From assembly GCA_027061705.1 (NCBI GenBank), contig JAMOVB010000147.1:1-5905 (forward strand): a stretch of 5,905 bases of DNA, in the 5' to 3' direction. Of the stretch, positions 1-4,631 are shown in pieces. The translations under genes were made by a program, and so were the position numbers. The notes beneath the pieces are model-generated. The model saw only the letters and a list, made by a program, of their open reading frames with translations. It was not told the DNA's origin and searched no databases. Position 1 is the first letter of the stretch. Each line of letters begins with the position of its first letter. This DNA is from Desulfurococcales archaeon. GTDB lineage: Archaea; Thermoproteota; Thermoprotei_A; Sulfolobales; NBVN01.

Positions 1-237
1 AGGATCATGTATGGAGGCATCATATACCACGTCGCGGTTGACGTCGCCCCTCTCAGGAGGGTTGACCTGGCCCTCCGCCACATAACTGAGGGGGCTAGGA
101 ACGCGGCCTTCAGATCCCCTAAGAGCGTTGCTGAGTGCCTTGCTGACGAGATAATTAACGCCGCGAATAACGACCCGAGGAGCTACGCAATATCTAGGAA
201 GGAGGAGATTGAGAGGATCGCTCTAAGCTCAAGGTGA
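1..237 (+). CDS. rps7: 30S ribosomal protein S7 (uS7), C-terminal part, cut by window start
   Basis: Only the last 78 codons are present. The reading frame is open from base 1 (R-I-M-Y-G-G), so the ATG at base 7 is an internal methionine and not the start. The protein binds the 3' major domain of 16S rRNA and helps form the head of the small subunit near the mRNA exit channel. The visible signature is the archaeal uS7 tail: [19 protein letters not shown], then [14 protein letters not shown], then the ending [12 protein letters not shown], which is nearly invariant in archaea. It ends with TGA at 235-237. tuf follows 78 bases later and rps10 after that, the usual translation cluster. tuf has its own TATA box, so readthrough from rps7 need not be the only source of tuf mRNA. 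Identity is secure from the motif match; the N-terminal half lies outside the window. Confidence 0.97.
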   Translation, partial: RIMYGGIIYHVAVDVAPLRRVDLALRHITEGARNAAFRSPKSVAECLADEIINAANNDPRSYAISRKEEIERIALSSR

Positions 238-255
238 AGTTCCTTAAGCACTTCA
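235..255 (+). repeat. Inverted repeat starting at the rps7 stop codon
   Basis: TGAAGT (235-240) and ACTTCA (250-255) are perfect 6-bp inverted arms around a 9-base loop. The left arm begins exactly with the TGA stop. An A/T-rich stretch with TTTT (264-267) follows. It could be a weak 3'-end hairpin or termination signal, but archaeal termination depends mainly on T-tracts and this one is short and doubles as a TATA box. Confidence 0.45.
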
Positions 256-262
256 TTAAAAA

Positions 263-272
263 CTTTTATAAG
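263..272 (+). promoter_or_regulatory. TATA box of tuf
   Basis: The sequence CTTTTATAAG lies about 50 bases before the tuf ATG, preceded by an A-rich stretch (257-262) where the BRE would sit. It is a good match to an archaeal box A. A transcript starting about 25 bases downstream (near 292-297) would carry a leader of roughly 20 bases that contains the ribosome binding site at 303-310. Confidence 0.7.
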
Positions 273-302
273 GTACCACCCATAACTACATGATGCGTTG
301 CA

Positions 303-310
303 GGGGTGAT
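303..310 (+). promoter_or_regulatory. Ribosome binding site of tuf
   Basis: GGGGTGAT contains the archaeal core GGTGAT and ends 5 bases before the ATG at 316. This fixes the tuf start. Confidence 0.8.
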
Positions 311-315
311 GCGTA

Positions 316-1635
316 ATGAGCAAGGCGAAGAAGGAGCACCTAAACCTGGTCGTCATCGGCCACGTAGACCACGGTAAGAGCACCCTAGTAGGCCACATGC
401 TACTCAAGCTAGGCGCGATAGACCCTAAGATAGTTAAGGAGGTTGAGGAGGAGGCTAAGAAGAGGGGTAAGGAGTCCGAGAAGTACGCGTGGTTCCTCGA
501 CAGGCTTAAGGAGGAGCGTGACAGGGGAGTCACGATAGCGCTGACGTTCATGAAGTTCGAGACGCCGAAGTACTACTGGACGATCATCGACGCTCCCGGC
601 CACAGGGACTTCATCAAGAACATGATCACGGGCACCAGCCAGGCGGACGTAGCCCTCCTAGTCGTGTCGGCCAAGCCAGGCGAGTTCGAGGCCGGCATGA
701 GCAGGGAGGGCCAGACGATGGAGCACATCGTCCTAGCGAGGACCATGGGTATCGACCAGATGATAGTTGCCGTGTCTAAGATGGACATTACCGAGCCGCC
801 GTGGAGTAAGGAGAGGTATGAGAAGATCGTTAAGACGCTGAAGAACTTCATGAAGAGGCTCGGCTACAAGGTCGACAAGATACCCTTCGTCCCGGTCTCC
901 GGGTGGACCGGCGACAACATCATTGAGAAGTCCCCCAACATGCCCTGGTATAAGGGGCCGACCCTAGTCGAGGCCCTCGACTCAGTGACACCGCCTCCGA
1001 AGCCGGTCGACAAGCCGCTCAGGATACCTATTCAGGAGGTCTACAGCATCTCCGGAGTCGGTACGGTGCCCGTCGGTAGGGTTGAGACCGGCAGGCTGCG
1101 TGTCGGCGATAAGGTAGTCTTCATGCCTCCGGGAGTTGTCGGTGAGGTCAGGTCCATCGAGATGCATCACGAGAAGCTTCAGGAGGCCCTGCCGGGCGAC
1201 AACATAGGCTTTAACGTCAGGGGCGTTGCTAAGAACCAGATTAGGAGGGGCGATGTTGCCGGCCACCTAGACAACCCGCCGACCGTGGTTGAGGAGTTCA
1301 CCGCTAGGGTGTATGTGGTGTGGCACCCGACAGCCATTCACGTCGGGTACAGCCCCGTCATCCACGCGCACACGGCGTCCATAGCGTCCAGGATTATCGA
1401 GATACCGGGTAAGCTTGATCCGAAGACCGGTAAGATCGCTGAGAGGAACCCGCAGTTCGTGAGGCCTGGTGAGTCAGCCATCATTAAGTTCAAGCCGATA
1501 AAGCCGATGGTGCTGGAGAAGTACTCCGACTTCCCGCAGCTAGGCAGGTTCGCTATGAGGGATATGGGTAAGACGATAGGGATCGGCGTAGTGATGGATG
1601 TTAAGCCGAGGAAGGTTGAGATTAGGAAGAAGTAA
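316..1635 (+). CDS. tuf: Translation elongation factor 1-alpha (aEF-1A, EF-Tu homologue)
   Basis: This GTPase delivers aminoacyl-tRNA to the ribosomal A site in the cytoplasm. At 439 aa it has the normal family length. Domain I carries the P-loop GHVDHGKST (15-23), the switch I end ERDRGVTI (67-74), DAPGH (92-96), SKMD (154-157) where the family has NKMD, and SGW (195-197). Domains II and III follow, with PLRIPIQEVYSISGVGTVPVGRVETG (split here as 234-247 and 248-259), GDNIGFNVRG, RGDVAGH, and the conserved ending FAMRDMGKTIGIGVVMDVKP. The ATG at 316 has a well-placed GGTGAT site and gives the family's usual short N-terminus. It lies between rps7 and rps10, with its own promoter. The Asn-to-Ser change at residue 154 (codon TCT, 775-777) is odd because that Asn contacts the guanine base; the rest of the protein looks fully functional. 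Identity is certain. Confidence 0.98.
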   Translation: MSKAKKEHLNLVVIGHVDHGKSTLVGHMLLKLGAIDPKIVKEVEEEAKKRGKESEKYAWFLDRLKEERDRGVTIALTFMKFETPKYYWTIIDAPGHRDFIKNMITGTSQADVALLVVSAKPGEFEAGMSREGQTMEHIVLARTMGIDQMIVAVSKMDITEPPWSKERYEKIVKTLKNFMKRLGYKVDKIPFVPVSGWTGDNIIEKSPNMPWYKGPTLVEALDSVTPPPKPVDKPLRIPIQEVYSISGVGTVPVGRVETGRLRVGDKVVFMPPGVVGEVRSIEMHHEKLQEALPGDNIGFNVRGVAKNQIRRGDVAGHLDNPPTVVEEFTARVYVVWHPTAIHVGYSPVIHAHTASIASRIIEIPGKLDPKTGKIAERNPQFVRPGESAIIKFKPIKPMVLEKYSDFPQLGRFAMRDMGKTIGIGVVMDVKPRKVEIRKK

Positions 1636-1658
1636 GGCGGTTTTAACGCAGGCCTTAC
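1632..1658 (+). repeat. Inverted repeat over the tuf stop codon, possible 3'-end hairpin
   Basis: GTAAGGC (1632-1638) and GCCTTAC (1652-1658) are perfect 7-bp arms with a 13-base loop that includes TTTT. The TAA stop lies inside the left arm. A T-run (1670-1673) follows 11 bases later. It may partly end tuf transcripts or protect their 3' end before the rps10 promoter. Confidence 0.5.
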
Positions 1659-1660
1659 GG

Positions 1661-1681
1661 TGAGTAGACTTTTAATACTCA
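1661..1681 (+). promoter_or_regulatory. rps10 promoter: TATA-like box enclosed by a 6-bp inverted repeat
   Basis: ACTTTTAATA (1668-1677) is the only TATA-like element between tuf and rps10. It is flanked by TGAGTA (1661-1666) and TACTCA (1676-1681), a perfect inverted repeat. A start about 25 bases downstream would fall near 1698-1703, giving a very short leader. A second ACTCAA lies at 1685-1690, repeating that at 1677-1682 eight bases on. A protein bound to the inverted repeat would block TBP, so this is a candidate operator by position; the protein is unknown. Confidence 0.5.
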
Positions 1682-1697
1682 AACACTCAACCACGTA

Positions 1698-1704
1698 GGG
1701 GTGT
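1698..1704 (+). promoter_or_regulatory. Ribosome binding site that decides the rps10 start
   Basis: GGGGTGT lies 7 bases before the GTG at 1712. The upstream in-frame GTG at 1703 overlaps this site and could only be used on a leaderless mRNA, so 1712 is preferred. Confidence 0.6.
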
Positions 1705-1711
1705 GTCGGTC

Positions 1712-2023
1712 GTGACGAGTAAGGTGAGGATAAGGCTCTGGAGCACTAACGTCCGCCACTTAACTGAGGTGGCCGACCAGCTGGTAAGCATAGCTAAGAA
1801 GGCGGGTGTCGAGGTTAGGGGGCCGGTCCCGCTGCCGGTCAAGAGGCTCGTTGTCCCCGTCCTCAGGCTGCCGCACGGTGAGGGGACTAAGGTGTATGAG
1901 AAGTGGGAGATGAGGATTCATAAGAGGCTGATCGACATCGCCGCTGACGAGAAGGTTATGAGGCAGATAATGAGGGTTAGGGTTCCGGACGACGTCTACA
2001 TCGAGCTCGAGCTCCTCCGCTAA
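1712..2023 (+). CDS. rps10: 30S ribosomal protein S10 (uS10)
   Basis: Small-subunit protein of the 30S head, here 103 aa starting [13 protein letters not shown], which lines up with the archaeal uS10 start (about 102 aa). The middle has the conserved [20 protein letters not shown] segment, then [20 protein letters not shown] and the ending [16 protein letters not shown] longer form from the GTG at 1703 would add only MSV and would place the start inside the ribosome binding site. It follows tuf by 76 bases and has its own TATA-like box. The next gene is convergent: only 19 bases separate the rps10 stop from the stop of the minus-strand regulator, so the two transcripts probably overlap at their 3' ends. 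Confidence 0.96.
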   Translation: MTSKVRIRLWSTNVRHLTEVADQLVSIAKKAGVEVRGPVPLPVKRLVVPVLRLPHGEGTKVYEKWEMRIHKRLIDIAADEKVMRQIMRVRVPDDVYIELELLR

Positions 2024-2042
2024 GCTGGGTTCGCCGCCTCAC

Positions 2043-2390
2043 CTAACGCCCTCCACCGCCACGGCGGCGGGCCGTTCTGAGGGCGTTCTCAGCAGCCTCA
2101 AGCAGGTTGTTCAGGTACTTGCTAACCTCCTCAACACCCCTACCCGTAACCCTAACCACGGTTCTCGGCCTGTCCTCAAACCTCCTGTATATCCTCACGT
2201 ACCCGGCCTCCTCCAACCTCCTTAAGTGGCTCCAGAGGTTCCCGGGCGTTAGGTTTAGCGCGTACTGAATGTCCGCGAACCTGGCCTCACCCTTAGCCAG
2301 GAGGTACAGCATGATCCCTAACCTAGCCGGGACGGAAAGCACACGATTCCTCATCACCTCCCTAATAAGGTCCTCCTCACTCAACAGCAC
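2043..2390 (-). CDS. Winged-helix transcriptional regulator (HTH_27 / ArsR-MarR-like)
   Basis: A small DNA-binding protein of 115 aa. Residues 18-95 form a typical winged helix: a first helix PARLGIMLYLLAKGEARFAD, the second and recognition helices ALNLTPGNLWSHLRRLEEAG (44-63), a wing YVRIYRRFEDRPRTVVRVT, and the closing helix GRGVEEVSKYLNNL. The L-x-x-GNLWSHLRRLEEAGYV pattern and the R-P-R-T wing are characteristic of the HTH_27 winged-helix family. The tail is RRRGGGGR. The start is GTG at 2390; a TTG at 2384 (residue 3) has a better-spaced GGGAG site (2394-2390), so the protein may be two residues shorter. It lies 21 bases downstream of the membrane protein gene and probably shares its mRNA. 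Such regulators often control their own operon with a membrane partner, which I infer here but cannot show. Ligand and targets are unknown; no metal-binding cysteines are present. Confidence 0.85.
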   Translation of the reverse strand: MLLSEEDLIREVMRNRVLSVPARLGIMLYLLAKGEARFADIQYALNLTPGNLWSHLRRLEEAGYVRIYRRFEDRPRTVVRVTGRGVEEVSKYLNNLLEAAENALRTARRRGGGGR

Positions 2391-2411
2391 TCCCTACGCA
2401 ACCCTATGCAG

Positions 2412-3107
2412 TCACGACCCCCGCGCACCGCCCTCGGCACTACTCCCCACACCCTCCCGACGGACCAGCACCCTAATCGACCTAATCAGGTATGCCGCCC
2501 CCGCAAGCGTGTAGGCGAGCATGATGGCGCTCAGCATGAATAGGTAGCGGTAACCGCTAATGAAGACCGCCCCAACGCACGAGGCGTAGAGGATTAGCGA
2601 GGCCAGGAGAGGCGGGTAGTCCGAAACCCCGTAGAGGCGGAGGACGATCAGGAAGTTACTCAAATTACCTGAAGCAAGCGAGAAGAGAATGCCGAGGCTG
2701 CCGGCAGGCGAGATCAGCCACGGAACCAAATCACACCCAACAACGAAGGAAGCAACCCAAGCCAGAAAGAAGTACAGGGCCTCACGCCAAACACGGCGGC
2801 GCCCCCCACCCCCAGACAACTCCTTCTCAAGCCACGCAAGCCTAGGCTCAACACCCCTAACGAAGAACACCGTAATACCGACAGCAGCCACGCCCCAGTA
2901 AACCCACGAAACATAGGTAATCAAGGAACCCCAAACACCCAACCCACGAAACGTAATCAACAAAAACGAAAAACCACACACAGCAGCACCCCACAAAAGA
3001 TAGATAAGCGCCAACCTAACCAACGAAACACTAATCAAAACCCTCCTAACATCCCTAAGAACACTAACAAACTCAGAAAGAACACCCTCACCCTCACCAC
3101 CCAACAA
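2412..3107 (-). CDS. Multi-pass membrane protein of unknown function
   Basis: I do not recognise this 231-aa protein. Hydrophobic segments near residues 32-52, 59-83, 109-129, 133-146 (weak), 165-184 and 187-207 suggest five or six membrane spans. A basic, Gly-rich loop (KELSGGGGRRRVWRE, about 95-109) and a basic region after the last span (RSIRVLVRRE, about 209-218) are probably cytoplasmic by the positive-inside rule. The C-terminus is soluble and Gly/Ser rich. No ATG exists near the 5' end: the likely start is TTG at 3107 or 3104, preceded by GGTG (3115-3112) at 4 or 7 bases. The downstream neighbour, 21 bases away, is an HTH_27 regulator, and a terminator-like hairpin separates it from the ATPase gene upstream. 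The 5' half uses almost only G- and T-ending codons (GTT, CTT, GGT, TTG), unlike the 3' half. The steady hydrophobic pattern argues that it is a real gene. Confidence 0.75.
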   Translation of the reverse strand: MLGGEGEGVLSEFVSVLRDVRRVLISVSLVRLALIYLLWGAAVCGFSFLLITFRGLGVWGSLITYVSWVYWGVAAVGITVFFVRGVEPRLAWLEKELSGGGGRRRVWREALYFFLAWVASFVVGCDLVPWLISPAGSLGILFSLASGNLSNFLIVLRLYGVSDYPPLLASLILYASCVGAVFISGYRYLFMLSAIMLAYTLAGAAYLIRSIRVLVRREGVGSSAEGGARGS

Positions 3108-3156
3108 CCAACACCAATAACAAGAACAACGAACAACCTAAAAACAAAGCAACAAA
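3081..3156. other. Extreme A+C-rich (plus) / G+T-rich (minus) segment
   Basis: By my count 69 of 76 plus-strand bases are A or C, with only 3 G and 4 T. It covers the leader and first codons of the minus-strand membrane gene. The skew continues more weakly to about 2920 (52 of 60 bases A or C over 2941-3000). Within it, minus-strand G-runs at 3102-3100, 3098-3097, 3093-3091 and 3087-3085 could form a G-quadruplex. Confidence 0.8.
3112..3115 (-). promoter_or_regulatory. Ribosome binding site of the membrane protein gene
   Basis: GGTG on the minus strand is the archaeal Shine-Dalgarno core. It lies 4 bases before TTG 3107 and 7 bases before TTG 3104, and supports a TTG start in the absence of any ATG. 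The surrounding DNA is G/T-rich, so a chance match is possible. Confidence 0.45.
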
Positions 3157-3201
3157 CTCTGCCGCGCAGAGCGCCGGCTCGAGCAGAGCGTGTGCGCGGC
3201 A
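3140..3201 (-). terminator. Hairpin plus T-rich tail after the ATPase gene
   Basis: TGCGCGGCA (3193-3201) and TGCCGCGCA (3160-3168) are perfect 9-bp arms, starting one base after the ATPase stop codon. The 24-base loop can fold further through GAGC (3169-3172) and GCTC (3177-3180). On the minus strand the stem is followed by a T-rich tract ending in T5 (3144-3140). A competing smaller stem, CTCTGC/GCAGAG (3157-3162, 3166-3171), overlaps the distal arm. The layout resembles an intrinsic terminator separating the ATPase from the membrane gene. Confidence 0.6.
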
Positions 3202-4491
3202 TCACTTGATGCCGATGCTACGGAAGTGCGCGAGTACTGCGGGATCACATATCGCGTACCTAACGCCCCGCTCCCCAGCAGGCTCCTTAACCAGTAGGTC
3301 GTACTTAAGGAGGATCTCAAGGACGTGGTTCAGCATCCCGTCACTCAGCCCCGTAACCCTCTTCAAGCCTGAAAAGCGATCCACCCCCTTAGCCACGTAC
3401 TCCAGCACCCTATACGTTGCGGCGTAGGTCTCCCCGCCCTTCAACCTCCTCTTAAGCTCGGCCAGCTCCTCAGAGCATGCGAGCCTCATCACATCCAGCG
3501 TCCTACTCACGGCGTCCCTCAACGCTTTGAGTGGGTCTCCGTAGGCCATGTACGCGCGTACGTACCTCCTCCCGTAGTCCGTGAGCCACCCAGCCACCCC
3601 CATGCTGACTTCATACCCTCTCTCGAGGGCGGTCTCAGCGAACTCCACGCCGTGGTCTCTGAACGACCTTCTAAGGAGGTCCCATGACTCCTCCCGGCTC
3701 AGCGGCCTCATCAGCACCTGCTCGGTTCTTTGAACTAGCTCCTCACTCTGGATTATGGATTCGGTTAGCCGTATTCTCGACCCTGACACTATGATCCTCA
3801 GGTTTGTTAGGCTGTCGTAGGCGTACGCTAGCGCTTGAGGAACCTCGCTCCTAGCCCCCCTCACCCTACCTAACACCTCATGAAGCTCGTCGAGAAATAC
3901 GACGCACCTCAAGCCCTCCTCACCGCAGGCGTCGTCAATCAGCTCCAAAACGTCCCTAAACCCCTCCAACACGCCCTCCCTGGACAGCCTCCTAACGAGG
4001 GTCCTGCTCACACCTCCCCTTACGATGATGGCGTTGATGCTGAGCTTCTTAGTCACCCTCTCCTCAGCCGCGAGCCTCCTGCCTATAGCCTCCATCAACC
4101 TACTAGCCGCCTTAGTCCTCCCAACCACCCTCTCAGCAGCCTTACATCCGTTCAGTATCGTGTGGAGAGCCGAGCTCCTGCCCGTAATCCCGCGGAAGTC
4201 CGCATGGATGAGCACTGCCTTAGAAGGCTCTACTGCACCGCTCCTCATGGCAGTAACGAATGCGGTCAGAACTAAGCTCGTCTTACCGACCCTCCGAAGC
4301 CCCAACACCTCGACAATCCGCCTCCCACCGTGAGTCATGCTATCGGCCACGCGGCCGAGCTCCTCATCATACCCGTAGAACTCGTCCGGATCGTGCTTAG
4401 GGCCTTCCCTCAAATATCCGTGGAACTCCAAACCAGCACCCGAAGAATCCGTTGCGCTCTCGCTGTAATTAATTTTATGGAGTAACTCCAT
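3202..4491 (-). CDS. Archaeal AAA/STAND-like ATPase (PF01637 type) with C-terminal winged helix
   Basis: A P-loop ATPase of 429 aa from the ATG at 4491 (431 from an in-frame TTG at 4497; numbering here counts from the TTG). In order: an entry motif FYGYDEELGRV (40-50), Walker A GLRRVGKTS (66-74), Walker B CVVFLDE (198-204, Asp203 and Glu204), a sensor-1-like strand IIVSGS (235-240), PLSREESWDLL (265-275), a GWLTDYG segment (303-309), and a C-terminal winged-helix region (about 360-425). This is the plan of the expanded archaeal ATPase_2 family; members are mostly uncharacterised and are thought to act as nucleotide switches, often in defence or mobile-element contexts. All ATPase motifs are intact. 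No strong ribosome binding site precedes the ATG; instead a 19-bp palindrome covers it. It is divergent from the helical protein gene at 4632 and ends in a hairpin terminator. Family assignment is firm; the cellular role is unknown. Confidence 0.9.
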   Translation of the reverse strand: MELLHKINYSESATDSSGAGLEFHGYLREGPKHDPDEFYGYDEELGRVADSMTHGGRRIVEVLGLRRVGKTSLVLTAFVTAMRSGAVEPSKAVLIHADFRGITGRSSALHTILNGCKAAERVVGRTKAASRLMEAIGRRLAAEERVTKKLSINAIIVRGGVSRTLVRRLSREGVLEGFRDVLELIDDACGEEGLRCVVFLDELHEVLGRVRGARSEVPQALAYAYDSLTNLRIIVSGSRIRLTESIIQSEELVQRTEQVLMRPLSREESWDLLRRSFRDHGVEFAETALERGYEVSMGVAGWLTDYGRRYVRAYMAYGDPLKALRDAVSRTLDVMRLACSEELAELKRRLKGGETYAATYRVLEYVAKGVDRFSGLKRVTGLSDGMLNHVLEILLKYDLLVKEPAGERGVRYAICDPAVLAHFRSIGIK

Positions 4492-4493
4492 AA
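4475..4493. repeat. 19-bp perfect palindrome over the ATPase start codon
   Basis: TTATGGAGTAACTCCATAA has 9-bp arms (4475-4483, 4485-4493) around a single central A. The ATPase ATG (4491-4489) lies inside one arm. In mRNA it could fold into an 8-bp stem with a three-base loop that hides the start codon. In DNA it could be an operator. It also encodes M-E-L-L-H-K, which need not produce a palindrome. Confidence 0.75.
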
Positions 4494-4507
4494 CCAAGCC
4501 TTAGGAA

Positions 4508-4535
4508 GTTAGCTAGATCCTCTGTGGCGTTAGCT
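4508..4535. repeat. Direct repeat GTTAGCT, two copies 21 bp apart
   Basis: GTTAGCT occurs at 4508-4514 and 4529-4535, exactly two DNA helical turns apart, in the probable leader of the ATPase gene. This spacing would place two bound proteins on the same face of the helix. A 7-bp match could also be chance. Confidence 0.35.
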
Positions 4536-4544
4536 TGTATTTCA

Positions 4545-4563
4545 TTAATTTATGTTAATTATG
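4545..4563. promoter_or_regulatory. A/T-rich promoter region of the divergent pair
   Basis: TTAATTTATG (4545-4554) is followed directly by TTAATTATG (4555-4563), an almost exact tandem repeat. Read on the minus strand it contains TAATTAACATAAATTAA, the best TATA-like candidate for the ATPase gene, which would give a leader of roughly 30-40 bases. Confidence 0.45.
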
Positions 4564-4575
4564 TGTGTGCCCGGG

Positions 4576-4621
4576 ATACTTACCTGGAATACTTATTAGG
4601 TATGAAAGGCAAGTATACTTG
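4576..4621 (+). promoter_or_regulatory. Promoter and candidate operator of the helical protein gene
   Basis: ATACTTATTAGG (4589-4600) is the likely TATA region, and it repeats ATACTTACCTGG (4576-4587) 13 bases upstream with 9 of 12 matches. CAAGTATACTTG (4610-4621) is a perfect 12-bp palindrome holding two more copies of the ATACTT unit in opposite directions. It lies at the expected transcription start and ends one base before the first possible GTG start (4623). Three clustered copies around a promoter suggest binding sites for a dimeric regulator. Confidence 0.55.
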
Positions 4622-4631
4622 AGTGGTGGGA

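Noticed and set aside
7..9. ATG as the start of a 76-aa protein
   Set aside because: The frame is open upstream and the preceding R-I joins the conserved RIMYGG motif of uS7, so this is an internal methionine.
183..1694. Minus-strand open frames opposite rps7 and tuf (for example 183-551, 409-603, 573-851, 982-1266, 1338-1694)
   Set aside because: They lie antisense to a certain EF-1alpha gene, have no recognisable protein features, and arise from its codon bias.
2024..2042. tRNA gene after rps10, as seen in some archaeal translation clusters
   Set aside because: The gap to the next gene is only 19 bases.
2056..2067. CCGCC-AC-GGCGG as a terminator between the convergent genes
   Set aside because: It lies inside the Gly/Arg-coding end of the regulator, the 2-base loop is too tight, and no T-tract follows on either strand.
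2269..2514. Plus-strand open frame across the regulator and membrane gene
   Set aside because: It is antisense to two genes with better protein features; the translation is low-complexity Ser/Pro/Thr-rich.
2689..2914. Plus-strand frame 2689-2901 and alternative minus frame 2714-2914
   Set aside because: Both are shadows of the membrane protein gene; the strand-skewed composition leaves few stop codons.
3083..3102. CACCCT repeats as a telomere-like or CRISPR-like array
   Set aside because: Only two full units occur, without spacers; they fall within coding sequence and fit the local A+C bias.
3880..4333. Plus-strand frames opposite the ATPase gene (3880-4275, 4025-4333) and 3206-3427
   Set aside because: The minus strand encodes an ATPase with intact Walker motifs there; these frames show no coherent fold.
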